Source: Miscanthus floridulus | Taxonomy: Eukaryota > Streptophyta > Magnoliopsida > Poales > Poaceae | NCBI RefSeq assembly: GCF_019320115.1 | Contig: NC_089588.1 | Coordinates: forward strand, 112,778,733 to 112,842,732 | DNA: 64,000 nt | Direction: 5' to 3' | Shown here: one piece after another, positions 22,514 through 33,957 of the stretch | How the letters are laid out: each line of letters opens with the position of its first letter | Position numbering within the stretch: position 1 is the first letter of the stretch | The notes under the pieces: generated by a model | What the model was told of the DNA's origin: nothing | Database searches by the model: none | What the model saw: only the letters and a program-made list of their open reading frames with translations | Made by a program: the position numbers and the translations under genes

Positions 22514-22525
22514 GCTCTGATACCA
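22514..22525 (-). promoter_or_regulatory. Primer binding site (initiator Met tRNA)
   Basis: TGGTATCAGAGC on the - strand, three bases inside the 5' LTR. It is complementary to the 3' end of plant tRNA-iMet. Confidence 0.9.
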
Positions 22526-22527
22526 AT

Positions 22528-23845
22528 TGAAGTGGACCATGATGCCTAAGAGGGGGGGGGGGGTGAATTAGGCAACTTAAAATTCTAACTCTAAACTATG
22601 GCCTCTTTTTCTAACCTTAGCTAAACCTATGCAAAAGATAAACTATCTAAATGTGCAATTATGGTTTGGCTAGTGGTTGCTATCTCTACCGCAAAAGGAG
22701 TAATGCAATCAATGTAAATGCGGAAGCTAAAGACCAAGGTAGAGATATGCAAACTCCTATTGACGACTCCGGTATTTTTACCGAGGTATCAAGAAGCGCG
22801 CAAGCTTCCCCCTAGTCCTCGTTGGAGCCCATCGCAAGGAATCCCTCGTAAGGGCCAAGCTCCCGGTCGGGTAACTCCGTGGATAGCCTCGGGCCTTCCC
22901 CATGTGCAAGTGGGTCTCCGACGTGCCTTCCAACAAGCCTCTCCCGGATGCTCCCCGTTGTCTTCACTATCAAGCTTCCGGCCGAACCGACGCGGGCCTT
23001 GTTCCCTCTGGTACACGGTGGCGGCCACACCACAAACGCGGTTGGTGTGATCTCGCAAGACTTCAAGCCCCTCCAATGTACAACAATGGTGTGTGCAAGC
23101 ACCGAGTGGTGAGAGGTATGCAAACCTCACTAAACACTAGGCCTAAACCTAGAGCAAGCACATGAGCGGTGGTCTAATCAACCTAAGCACTTACGCTAAT
23201 CACCTAATGAATCACTAAGCTCTATGCAAGTGGAGATCACTAAAATGGTGTATCAACACCCTTGGTATGTTTCCTTAGCTCCACTCTACTCAAATGGTCG
23301 GTTGGGAGTTGTATTTATAAGCCCCACTGAGAAAGTAGCCGTTGGGGATGAAATCCCGCTTTTCTGCTACTAACCGGACGCTGAAATCGTCCTGACCGGA
23401 CACGTCCGGTCGTATTTTTGCCGCTCTAGAACCTCTCTATACTCGACTGGACTTTGTTGTCCTACGTCCGGTCGGTTTAGCCACCAGCATCCAATCCAAC
23501 GTCCGATCGCTGCTGCTGACGTCTGTCTACCGAGCCTCTTGATCAGAGCATCCGGTCCAACGTCCGGTCACCTCTGTGAGCTTGTTTCTTTATGATCTTG
23601 CGTACAGCTTGGTTTCTATCTTCATGCTTGGACTTTGCTTGATATCTTGGGTCTTCTCTTGTGCTCCTAAGGTCTTGCTTATCGTGTTGATCATCGAATC
23701 ATCACGTCGCCTTCATCTAAGTTATGTCTTGCATCCTATTGAACTACAAAACAAACACTTGCAAATTCATTAGTCCAATTTGGTTGTGTTAGTCATCAAA
23801 CACCAAAATCCAAAGTAAATGGGCCAAGGGTCCATTTTCCTTATA
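22528..23845 (-). repeat. Copia LTR (element 5' LTR)
   Basis: Pair of 17619-19009. Shorter by deletions in the CCGGAC array. Contains a G-run (about 12 G) near 22550. TATA box at 23312-23319 (- strand). Confidence 0.9.
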
Positions 23846-23850
23846 GCGTG

Positions 23851-25381
23851 GAACATTGACCCATTCCTAGGTGGCGTCGTGCCACCCCACCTAGCATGAT
23901 AGGCAGGTATACAGGCGCGGCCCCAGCTTATTTCCTCCTTCGTGCCTTCTTCTCTTGGTTCTGTTCACTTGTTACGTTCTTTTGGAGCTTCCTTCTCCCT
24001 GTTCTCTTTCTCCCTTGCTTTTTGTCTCATCCATCTCGCCGGCTTTGGGCTTTTGGTTGTCGATGGTGTCATGGATGAGGTATGACTCGCTCACCCTTTT
24101 AACTTTTCACATTGATTTGAAGGTTGTAGACTGCTGTAAGCAAGAGTGCAAGACTGAATTTTGTTTGGTTTAAAACAAGTTTGTTTGGCCAATGGTGCCT
24201 AATATATTGTGACTACCAAACCATCTATGAACGAACCAACCAAATCAAGGTAGAAAGCATTAATACCTGCCACACTGGATGACGGGAGCCGGCAAGGGGG
24301 TGGCTGGCGGCGCAAGGAGTTGGTCCGCCCGAATTGCCCGTGCGGCGGCGGCGGTCCCTGCGTGAACGGGCAGGGCAGGCTGAGAGGAAGGAAAATGGGC
24401 CGGGCCCGTGACTTGTATAATGACACCTGGAGTAATTAAGCTACGTCTGCTCATACGTTTATTACAACATGAAATAAAATTGTTGTAATTAATTTTAAGT
24501 GGACATGAGGAATTAGGGCACGCACAACGCGTCCCTTTGTGCCGTGTCCATCCTCTGAACTTTGCAAAAAAACAACCCCGTGAGGGCAAACAGACGGCGC
24601 CCTCGTCGCCTCACGAGACGATGGTAAGGGCCCGTGCTCCTAGGTGGACTCGGATCTGGCTGTGGGAACAGGGATATGTGGAGTAGTTTCTTCAGTGTGT
24701 GCCACCTTCCTTTCCCTCCGCATCCCATCTCTTCCATAGCAAGTGTCAAGTGCGGTGGCGGAAGAGCGTAGGAGCACGAAGCCTGCTACGAAGAGCAAGG
24801 GCACGGCGACAGCAGCGACGGTTCTAATCTCTGGTGACCAATGGAGGAGCAAGAGATGAGAAGGGCGCCAGCGGATACTCACTGGAGCTTTAGGCCGTGG
24901 CGGCCAAGAGGAAGGACTTGCACATGCTAGTCTGGACCTCCAGCACCTCGCCGGTGTTCAAGCATGCCACCGGTGTCGATGCACGCCTTCGAGTCGATTT
25001 GGATACGCAGGGCTTGGGATGGCCATGTTCAGTTTAGGTGTTTGCTAATTTTCTGAAACTGCGGTGCTTCTGTTGCTTGTATCACTGCGCACTAGTGTGC
25101 TACAGAACTATTGATGTTTTGTGTCACCAATTAGGCAACTAGCGTGCAAAAATATTGATTAGGACAAAATTAACTTTGAGCATTCGTTCTACATTTTAGG
25201 CTGCTCTACCTCAAGGAATTGTGCTTTTTCGGTATGTCTATTTCATCATATTTAGCACAACAGGCTCTAAGATAGTACTATAGACTAAAAAAATAGTGAT
25301 CCATTATTTATCAAATAGCAACATAATGGTATATAAAATGATGTTCATGTTTGATTTTGGCTACATCGAATACTTCAGATT
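23851..25381. other. Host spacer between two copia insertions
   Basis: No gene could be assigned. A GC-rich part (24270-24960) has a - strand frame at 24640-24882 with a hydrophobic stretch (VAVPLLFVAGFVLL) that might be an exon of a membrane protein, but I recognise no family. The segment around 24455-24510 (ACAACATGAAATAAAAT, TTTTAAGTGGACAT) resembles 36410-36450, so part of this spacer is repeated beyond the next retrotransposon. 25020-25381 is AT-rich and empty. Confidence 0.4.
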
Positions 25382-25386
25382 GTACG
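25382..25386. repeat. Target site duplication GTACG (left)
   Basis: Partner is GTATG at 35928-35932, one C-to-T difference at a CpG. Confidence 0.8.
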
Positions 25387-26948
25387 TGAAAGCATCTAGG
25401 CCCCTAATTGGGTTTCGGTGATTAATGACAATACAAGATTACTATGACTAATGTGTGTTTTGTAGAGGCAATTAAGTTAGGTCATGGTAATGGAGATCGA
25501 TTGGGAAATCATGGTTGTCATGCCCCTACGATGGAAATCATTTCGGTTTTTAAAGGATGGACGACAAGGTTAAGGATGACTAGTTCTAAGTGTCGATTGG
25601 AGTTGGAGAGACACTTAGAGTAGTTTAGGACTTTGTTTTTCCTTTGGCCGTACTATTAAGGAGGGTATGGACGGGTAGCTTGACCTAGGTGAGTCTAGTG
25701 AGTTAGGTGTGGTGCACACTTGTTAAAACTAGCGCTAGGTAGCTCCTACATATGCCTAAGATCCAATGGAGCAAACATCATTCACATATGGTCAAGAGTT
25801 GGAAGTGAATGGAGGGTCAAGTACTGACCGAACGCTGGCCGCAGGGTTCGGTCAGTTCATTTGACCAAGGAGATTGCATCTAGCGCGACCGAACATTGAG
25901 TGGTCAAGTGATCGGACGCTGAGGTCCAGCATCTGGTCGACTCTAGTAAGGTTCCAGAAGAGAAAATCTGTGACCGGACGCGTCCGGTCAGTACTGACCA
26001 GACCCTGGGGGTTCTACGTCTGGTCGATTACAGTAAGGTTCATGTGAGGGTTAAATGCGACTGGACGTGTCCGGTCAGTGGTGATTGGACCCTGCCAGCG
26101 TCCGGTCAACACTTAATCACTAGTGTGTGGGTTGAACTGACCGGAGCGTCTGGTCAACATGACCGGAGCGTCCGATCACCCCACAAAAGCACATAATGGT
26201 TTGCTTTTCAGCTAGTGTTATAAATAGAAGCTCCACTCGTGTGTGGAGTTACTTTTGCTCATTCCAACAGCTGAGAAACACATTTGTGAGTACCAAGAAG
26301 AGCAAGGTCCTAGTGAGGTGATTGAGATTTGAGAATCCAAGAGAGTAGCCTCATTAGTGAATCAAGAGTAGCAAAGTGTGCATCCACTGTTCTCATTAGG
26401 CTTCGCGTGGTCAAGTGAGAGTCCGTGCTTGTTACTCTTGGTGATTGCCATCACCTAGATGGTTTGGTAGTGATTGGGAGCTTGGTGATCACCCAGCGGA
26501 GCTTGTGGGTGACCCAACTCAAGTTGTGAGCGGTTGTGGGTGATTCACCGCGACAGAGTGTCGAAGAATCAACCCGTAGAGAGCACTTGATCCTTGCGCG
26601 GATCAAGTGGGAGCTACACCCTTGTGCGGGTGCTCCAACGAGGACTAGTGGGGAGTGGCGACTCTCCGATACCTCGGCAAAACATCGCCGCGTTCCTCTC
26701 TCTTATTTACTTTGAGCATTTACTTTGAGTATTTACTTTGAGCAATTCAATACTTGTTCTTACATTCATAGAATTGCCATGCTAGAGTAAGTTTGGAACA
26801 TAGGTTGTAAGTCCGTTGTGCGTTAGATTAATAGAAACACTTTTCTAGGCACAAGGGATTAATTGGGCTAACCGTAGAATTTAATTATTGCAAGAAAATT
26901 TAGAATTAGCCCAATTCATCCCCCGTCTTGGGCATCTTGATCCTTTCA
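25387..26948 (+). repeat. Copia 5' LTR
   Basis: Begins TGAAAGCATCTAGGCCCC and ends ATCCTTTCA. Contains a CCGGAC dyad array (25825-26190), a TATA box (26219-26226) and a leader with GGATCAAGTGGGAGCTACAC. Compared with the 3' LTR many CG steps in the array have become TG or CA. Confidence 0.9.
25825..26190 (+). promoter_or_regulatory. CCGGAC dyad array upstream of TATA box
   Basis: Repeated GACCGGACG...CGTCCGGTCA half-sites in both orientations, partly decayed, ending about 30 bp before TATAAATA at 26219-26226. The 3' LTR carries the same array at about 34800-35155 with TATA at 35195-35202. Confidence 0.6.
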
Positions 26949-26950
26949 AT

Positions 26951-26962
26951 TGGTATCAGAGC
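26951..26962 (+). promoter_or_regulatory. Primer binding site (initiator Met tRNA)
   Basis: TGGTATCAGAGC, two bases after the 5' LTR. An exact match to the tRNA-iMet 3' complement. Confidence 0.95.
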
Positions 26963-27001
26963 CTCGTGCTCATGTTTTTAAGCTTAATCGCTTAGAGCAA
27001 G

Positions 27002-29391
27002 ATGTCTCATGGGGATGGACCTCCTCCTATCTTTGAGGGAGATGACTTTACATATTGGAAAATCCGCATGGAGGCGTACTTAGAAGCTCTAGACGTTGGT
27101 ATTCTTAGAGCCGCCTCACAAGGCTTCCCAAAACCTCGGGATGCTACACACTTACAAGGCGATGAGGTTAATTATGAAAAGTGGAATGCAAAGGCTCGGA
27201 ACACCATCTTTAGAGACCTTTGCAAAGATGTGTTCAACCGTGTAAGGAACCACAAAGATGCCCATGCACTATGGTCGGATGTTTGTGCACTCCATGAGGG
27301 AACCAAGAGTGAGCATGAGGAACGCTATCATCTTGTGATTAAAAAGCTAAATTCATTTGAGATGCTTCCCAAAGAATGTGCTAATGAGATGTATTCACGT
27401 TTGAATGTTCTTGTAGAGGAAGTCAATGGGCTTGGACTTACTCAAATGTCACCATCCGACGTTGTGAGAAAGATCTTGAGTGTCCTTCCCATTGACAAAT
27501 ATGGGCATATTGTGACCGTGCTACACCAAGGTGATCTTTCCACCGCTACACCGACACAAATCTTGAGAAAGATCAATGCTCATGAGATGTACATGCACAT
27601 CACGCCACAAGATGGCTCATCCTCTACCAAGAAGAAAGAGAAGGACATAGCATTCAAAGCTAGCCAAGATAAGGGCAAAGCAAGACTTGAGTATGAGAGC
27701 TCAAGTGATGAAGAAGATGAAGATGAAGATCTTGCTCTCATGGTGAAGAAAGCCGCCGAAATGCTAAAGAAGCTAAACAAGAGTGGCATCAAGTTCGATG
27801 GCAAGAAGAAGAAGTTCTTCACAAGCTCTAGAAGAAAGCCAATCTCCGAAATGGATTGCTTCAATTGTGGTGAACTTGGTCATCTAGCACATCAATGCAC
27901 CAAGCCCAAGAAAGACAAGTTCAAGAATAAGAACAAGGGCAAGAAAGATGACTCAAGTAACGAAGATAAAGATGAGATGAAGAACAAGCCATACAAGAAG
28001 AGAGATGGCAAAAAGAGGGACTTCCACAAAAAGAAGAAGAGTGGAAAGGCCTACATCATCGGTGATTGGCTCACGGACATTGATTCATCTAGTGGATCAT
28101 CCGATGATGATAGTGAAAATTAGAAGGTGGCCGCCATTGCTATTGATCTTTCATCTTCACCGCCACCATCGCCATCATCCTCTACACACCTATGCCTTAT
28201 GGCCAAGGGTGAACGCAAGGTAACTAATAATGATGATAGTAGTGATGATGAGCAAGCTAGTGATGATGATAGCGATAGCGATGATGATGATTCACCTTCA
28301 TATGATGATCTTGTCAAAATACTAAGACAATACACTAAGATCATTAGAAAGAGTAGAGCTAAAAATAAAAAGCTTGATGCTAAAAATGATTCACTCTTAG
28401 CAAAATGCGATACATTGGAAAAGGCTAATGTTGAGCTTAAAGAGACAAATGATGCTATATCATCCAAACTCAAGGAGCTCAAATCTTCTAAGAAAGAGCT
28501 TAAAGATAAACTTGAGTGGGTGCACAATGAGCTCATCACTAGCCACAACAAGCTAAAAGATGAACATACAACTCTAAAGATCAATTATGATACTCTTGTT
28601 ATTGCTCAAGAATTTTTACCAAATGAGCCACATGATGCTACTAACCATGTTGTCAAGATTGATATAGCTACATCATATGATGATTTGATTGATGAGAGCA
28701 TTGAGCAAGGATCTAGTGGCAAAGGCAAGAAAGTGGTTGAGTGCAATGACTATGATGAATATGTCAAGCTCAAGAATACAAATGAAAAGCTCATGAAAGA
28801 TCTTGAAGAGATGAAAAGCCACAACACCATTGGCTAGAAACTCTTAAGCATGATGAAGAGTTGATCCTTGAGAATGAGAAGCTCAAAGAAGAGAACAAGA
28901 AGCTCAAGGAAGAGAAGAACAATGATATTCTCAAGGAAGAGAACAAGAAGCTTAAGATGGAGAAAGAGCATCTCAAGATGGGATTGAGCAAGTTTGCAAG
29001 AGGCAAGCATCTCCAAAGTGAGCTACTCATGAACACCATCATGAAGATGGATAGAAGTGGCATTGGATATGTGGCAAGTGTAGAGAAGAAGAAGGCTCAA
29101 GTTCAACAACAACAATCAAAGCCAAAGCCAAAGCCAAAGAGATGTTTTGAGTGTGGACAAGAAGGCCACTTTGCTCATGAGTGCCAAACTCCACCACCAC
29201 AACCCTTGCCCAAGCATGCTAGACCCTTTGCCTTCAATGCTCACTACATGCTTAGAAAGGATTCTAGTGGAAAGATGAAAGTCATGTTCTTAGGACCCCC
29301 TAACAAGAATAGGCCTAAGAAGATTTGGGTGGCTAAGTCACTTGTTGAGAATGTGAAGGGCCCTCAACAAGTTTGGGTTCCTAAAGCTTGA
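27002..29391 (+). pseudogene. Copia gag polyprotein with two CCHC knuckles
   Basis: The ATG at 27002 opens MSHGDGPPPIFEGDDFTYWK, the usual N-terminus of this gag family. A UBN2-type capsid region extends to about residue 200. Then come acidic/Lys-rich linkers, a first knuckle CFNCGELGHLAHQC (27859-27900), a stop at 28121, a Ser/Asp-rich part with coiled-coil heptads (28300-28830), a frame change near 28835, further coiled coil, and a second knuckle CFECGQEGHFAHEC (29143-29184). The frame ends WVPKA then stop at 29389, the customary gag end before protease. Only two breaks interrupt about 790 codons, so gag is far better preserved than the downstream Gln-rich frame. The product would assemble particles around element RNA. 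Confidence 0.9.
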
Positions 29392-29406
29392 ATCTCTTAT
29401 GTGTAG

Positions 29407-30289
29407 GTGAACTACAAGACCGGTGGAAGTCATTGGGTTATTGATAGTGGTTGCACTCAACATATGACCGGTGATCCTCGTATGTTCACCTCACTAGATG
29501 AAGAGGTAGATGGACAAGAGAGAATAACATTTGGAGATAACTCAAAGGGCAAGGTTAAAGGATTGGGCAAAGTGGCAATATCAAATGATCATTCCATCTC
29601 CAATGTGCTTTATGTTGCTTCATTGAGCTTCAACTTGCTATCCGTTGGACAATTGTGTGATCTTAGCTTCCAATGCTTGTTTACCAAGAAGGAGGTTGTT
29701 GTATCCAAGGTAGATGATAATCAAAGTGATATTCAATGGATTTAGATACAACAACTTATATCTAGTGGACTTCACCTCCAAAGATGCAAATTTGAAGACT
29801 TGTCTATTCACCAAAACATCACTTGGGTGGCAATGGCATAGAAGACTTGCTCATGTTTGGATGAGCTCACTCAAGAAGCTTATGAAGAATGATTTGGTGA
29901 GAGGGTTGAAGGATGTGAAGTTTGAAAAGGACAAGCTTTGTAGTGCATGTGAAGCCGGCAAGCAAGTTGCAAATACTCATCCAACCAAAGCTTTCATGTC
30001 AACCACAAGAGTGCTAGAACTCCTTTACATGCATTTATTTGGACCAACAACATACAAGAGTTTAGGAAGAAATCTTTATTGTCTTGTGATTGTTGATGAC
30101 TATTCAAGGTATACATGGGTATTCTTTCTTCATGACAAATCCAAAGTTGCATCTTGCTTCAAGAAGTTTGCCAAGAGAGCACAAAATGAATTTGAAGTGA
30201 AGCTCAAGAGGATAAGAAGTGATAATGGGAAAGAATTTGACAACACAAACATAGAAGCTTATTATGATGAAGTTCGAATCAAACATGAA
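29407..30289 (+). pseudogene. Copia protease and 5' half of integrase, truncated
   Basis: Protease shows the active-site stretch HWVIDSGCTQHMTG (near 29437-29470) followed by FGDNSKGKVKGLG and LLSVGQLCD. A frame change near 29740 leads into the GAG-pre-integrase zinc region (WHRRLAHVWMSSLKKLM with CSACEAGK). Then comes the integrase core with its first two acidic residues, VDDYSRYTWV and RSDNGKEF. Sequence identity to copia ends after YYDEVRIKHE at about 30289, before the catalytic Glu. No RT or RNase H follows. Protease would process gag. Integrase as it stands cannot be active. Confidence 0.9.
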
Positions 30290-30640
30290 GTCCAGGACGT
30301 GAACTTGCTGCGAAGGAGTGACCGGACTCTATCTTTCAGCGTCCAGTCAGAAGATGTCTCAGCGTCCAATCATGTGAAGAAGACAAAGGCTAAGTTGACC
30401 AGACTCTGGCTACGTCCGGTCGGTGTCCACCGGACACGTCTGGTCATGATTCTAGAGGAATTGGACCTCTCTGGAATCCACCGGACGCTGGGTGGTAGCG
30501 TCCGGTCGCTACCACCAGAGCGTCCGGTCAGTAGATTTCGTGCGGCATCAGATCTCTTTCCCCGTCTCCTTTTCTGACTCGTTGGGGGACCCTTATTTAA
30601 TCCAAATCTCGTGCGTGTGTTTGCCCTAACCGTCCACATC
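30290..30640 (+). promoter_or_regulatory. Internal U3-like promoter block replacing pol
   Basis: The integrase frame runs into sequence full of GACCGGAC/CGTCCGGTC half-sites (30315-30535), the same motif as in the LTR arrays. A TATA-like CTTATTTAAT follows at about 30592-30601. The order (dyad array, TATA-like box, GC-rich leader, ATG) copies the LTR layout, but the bases outside the motif do not match this element's own LTRs. I infer an internal promoter derived from another copia family. Transcription is not demonstrated. Confidence 0.5.
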
Positions 30641-31352
30641 GCCGAGCCTTTCTAGTCCCAAGCCACCGCAAGCCCTAGCCACTGAAGTGCTGCCCACGCT
30701 CGCCTCTGCCCACGCCGTCGTGCCTCCGCCGTCGCTGCGCCCACATAGCACTTCCCTGCGCCAGCGCCATCAAGCTCCACCCACGCACCACCGAGAGCCT
30801 CCCCATGTCTATGGCGCACCCACCTCCACGCTGCGCTCATGTTCACCGCACCACCACGCCCTATCCAGCTAATGCAGCCACCGTGCTTTGCCTACCCACA
30901 TCGCAGAAGCCACCACAACAGTGCCACCCAGCATGCCATTGAGCCGCGCCAACGCCCTAGCGCCATCTGTGCCACTACCAATGCTCCAGGGCCATCATTG
31001 CAACCCTCAGGGCCGTCAATTCATTGTTCACTGCCAACCCTAACTCTAGATTCGATGGTTCCCCACGTGTCACTTCTCTTTTCATCGGATCACCGTTTCG
31101 TCAGGTAGCAAGCCAATTGATTCAATTTTGTACCTACATTGCTTGCTCTCATTGGGTTTTGCATCTATTAGATATATCGTATTTATTTGTATATCTATCT
31201 ATTCCATCATGCAGCAAGTTGGTGTCGTTGAGGTGACAGGTGCTGTTGTCAGTTAACTCGGAGCCAAGCTCGCGGGTATGGATCGAGGCCAAGCCTCGAA
31301 AGTGTCAGTGGACAGTTGGTCTTTTTAGCGGTAGTGGTTCTAGTTAGATCAG
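30641..31352 (+). other. GC-rich leader upstream of the Gln-rich frame
   Basis: 30650-31080 is rich in CCACGC/CACCACC repeats with no conserved frame. A possible intron (donor CAGGTAGCA near 31104, acceptor CATGCAG at about 31214) would join the leader towards the ATG at 31353. No domain is seen. Confidence 0.35.
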
Positions 31353-33957
31353 ATGGCTTGCACCAAGAACGTTGGTGGTGGTCTAGGAGATGATGATCGG
31401 AGGCCCCCACACGCCAGCCTATAGGACCTAAAGGCAAGGCGACGAAGAAGATTGCATCAAAGAAGCACAAGTACCCTGATGTAGAGACAACGAGAGCAGC
31501 AGCAGTTGTAGAGGCCGCAGAGCATGCCGAGAGAGGAGGTGCCCGCAGTGGAGTTGTCATTGTAGATCATCTGTCACCAGAGGCGTAGGGCAGACTTGAG
31601 CATATTGAGCATCTTCATGGTAGTCCACCTGGGACTATCATGATGGCAGGACGACGTCTTCCCATTGTGGATCCTTAGCCTCAGGAGGAGTCACAGCAGG
31701 AGTCACAGCAGTAGCCCCCACCAGCAGAGCCTTAGCCAGCTCAGGAGACACAGGAGGGACAGCCGTCATAGCAGACTCAAGAGGGTCAGCAGGCCGAGGA
31801 GGCCATGGAGACCGAGCAGGCACCCCAGCCATAGCTACGCCGCTCTGGTCGTACCCGTGTTCCAGTCTCACCGAGGCCAACTACTCAGCACAGGGGCTCA
31901 CGCCCACCGCCTAGACCACAGGGTCCGCCTCTAGTGACCCACCTTGACTTGAGGGCCGCCACAGCCAAGCAGGTTCAGCAACTTCGCTTCATGGAGTTTG
32001 ATGTGTGGTTTCCACCCAGGAGGGATGAGAGAGCATCAGAGGGTTTCTACATGCCATTGCAGAAGGATTTCTATAATGCTTATCTGAACAGTAGAGCGGT
32101 CATTAGATCTCAAAGAGTCTACAACATAGAGGCTATAGTCGTAGCAGCTGGAGAGCACATTCGCCCCTACCTTACATATCTGCCGGGGCTGACAGATCTG
32201 ATTGGTCAGACAGGATTGTATGTACCATCTTGGGTTCGGTAGTTCTATGCTTCGCTCTACAATGACCCGTAGCATAGCTTTATACACTTTGCATTCAGAG
32301 GCAGAGACTATAGGATGATGAGTCAGAGGGCCAGGGAGATACTAAGGTTACAGGAGCAGCCTGTCAGGTTACATGAGGTATGTTATGGATAGCAAGAGCC
32401 TCCTAGGTGTCCTCATGGTGGTATGGTGCCCCCCTACAGATCTTGTGCGCCATTGCTTCAAGGAGCCCTTTGGTGAGGGGTCGAGGAGTAACCACAGTGA
32501 CCTTACTCCTACAACTTGAGTGCTAGAGGCTATCATAAGGAGGACACTACTTCCTAGGATGGGATATAGAGAGGGCTTGACTCGCCTCCAGCTTTGGCTC
32601 CTCAACACCCTGATGCAGCAGACAGTGTTTGATATTTGGGACCTCCTTCTATCAGAGATGGAGGATACTATAGCTAAGGGCTTCAAGGGTCACAGGCAGC
32701 TTCCATATGCACATTGGATCACATTCCTTATTCTCAAGGCTGTGCAAGTTAGGACACCAGATATGATTGCGGAGTACAGAGGTGCCACCACAGAGTTTCC
32801 AGCTTATAACATGGCACAGAGGATCAGGCATAGCACACCATAGGCACCCACTCAGCCTCGTCATCGTCTAGATGTACCAGAGTCCACAGCTCAGCAGGAC
32901 GAGATTATTAGAGGCATAGCAGCTACTGAGGAGGAGCAGCTTGAGGATCAGGAGGAGAGGAGCGAGTCTAGTGACAGTTCGGATGATGACTACCTGCCTA
33001 TTCCTCAGATGCCTCCACACAGACATGATGCAGAGGCCGGTAGTTCTAGCTCAGCTCTACCTGCCCCGTAGACGGACCCTGCTTTGATTGCTATCCTTGA
33101 GCGGATGCAGCAGGATCAGGCTAGATAGGCTCAGGAGACCGCTGCCAACTTTGCACAGTTTCAGGCTCATTAGGACGAGTTCTAGTGATAGCAGCAGGTC
33201 CTTCAGCAACAGCAGCAGCAGATGCATCAGCAATAGTTACTCATGCAGCAGTAGCTATTGGGATTCATGCAGCATGTAGTGACAGCCATTGGGGCCCCAT
33301 AGCCACAGCTTTCACCCTAGATTGGTCAGCCTACTACCACTATGACGACTCTAGCAGTACAGCCCAGTGGGCTTTAGAGTCAGGGACAGCCTCTAGCTCC
33401 GTTTGCTTCACTGATAGTATAGGTTTCCTAGTGGTTATCTTCGCCAGTGGTAGCCCCACGTTTCACATCATTCCAGACGGGCTTCACACCAGATCAGTCA
33501 TCCTCGCTATTTGTGCCTGACGTGTCAGTCTCCAGGAGTCTTGGAGCATCTTTTAGCGAGTTGACAGGGATGCCTACACCGCCACATATGCATGCCCCAG
33601 GTCCTTCTACAGTAGCTCCCGTCGTTGTGACTACTCAGAGGCTCCCTTCTTCTGTCGCATCTTCAGATCCTACGATAGACATACCAGCAGCATCACAGGC
33701 TGTAACTGCCCTAGCTCAGACCCAGACCGCTTCAGCGACGCTTCCAGCCACAAAGGGTCAGTTAGTACAGAGCTCAGGGTCAGATGATGATGGCGCCCAG
33801 TTCTAGCTTGCTCCTCGTACCTTAGCGCTCGGCTCATCCACTACAGCCCCACCGTTTGACCCTTAGGTTTTGGTGTTTGACGCCAAAGGGGGAGAGGGTT
33901 CGAGTATGTAGACTCAGGGGGAGCGACTTTTAGGGAGAGCTTGGTTAGCTATTAGTC
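31353..33957 (+). pseudogene. Long Gln-rich ORF of copia-associated 'plant transposon protein' type, riddled with TAG stops
   Basis: Read through its stops and one frame change near 32430, this is a protein of about 850 residues. It has a charged, Gln/Pro-rich N-terminus; a conserved middle (about 31940-32830) with FYNAYLNSRAVIRSQRV, LRRTLLPRMGYREGL-like and DLLLSEMEDTIAKGFKGHRQ stretches; and a Gln/Ser/Pro-rich C-terminus. The middle matches what I recall of the putative plant transposon protein domain (PF20167-like) found in grass retroelements. Its function is unknown. By my count about 25 stops are TAG, two are TGA and none is TAA. Almost all fall where flanking Gln-rich context suggests an original CAG. 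It occupies the place of RT/RNase H and may be an env-position or accessory ORF. Confidence 0.6.

Larger units (their letters stand above)
17619..23845 (-). mobile_element. Non-autonomous copia retrotransposon (gag only), complete insertion
   Basis: LTRs at 17619-19009 (3' LTR in element sense) and 22528-23845 (5' LTR) are bounded by the 5-bp duplication GCGTG. On the - strand the order is LTR, primer site complementary to initiator Met tRNA, gag, a long non-coding stretch, polypurine tract, LTR. No protease, integrase, RT or RNase H is present, so the element depends on enzymes from a relative. The 5' LTR begins TATAAGG instead of TGTAAGG, a G-to-A change at its terminal TG. The LTRs differ by small deletions around 18500-18600. 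Confidence 0.9.

Noticed and set aside
24640..24882. Possible exon with a membrane helix on the - strand
   Set aside because: Not called as a gene because no family is recognisable and neither splice sites nor neighbouring exons could be supported. Mentioned only in the spacer entry.
28120..28584. Leu/Ser-rich - strand frame resembling a membrane protein
   Set aside because: Antisense shadow of the acidic, coiled-coil part of the copia gag.
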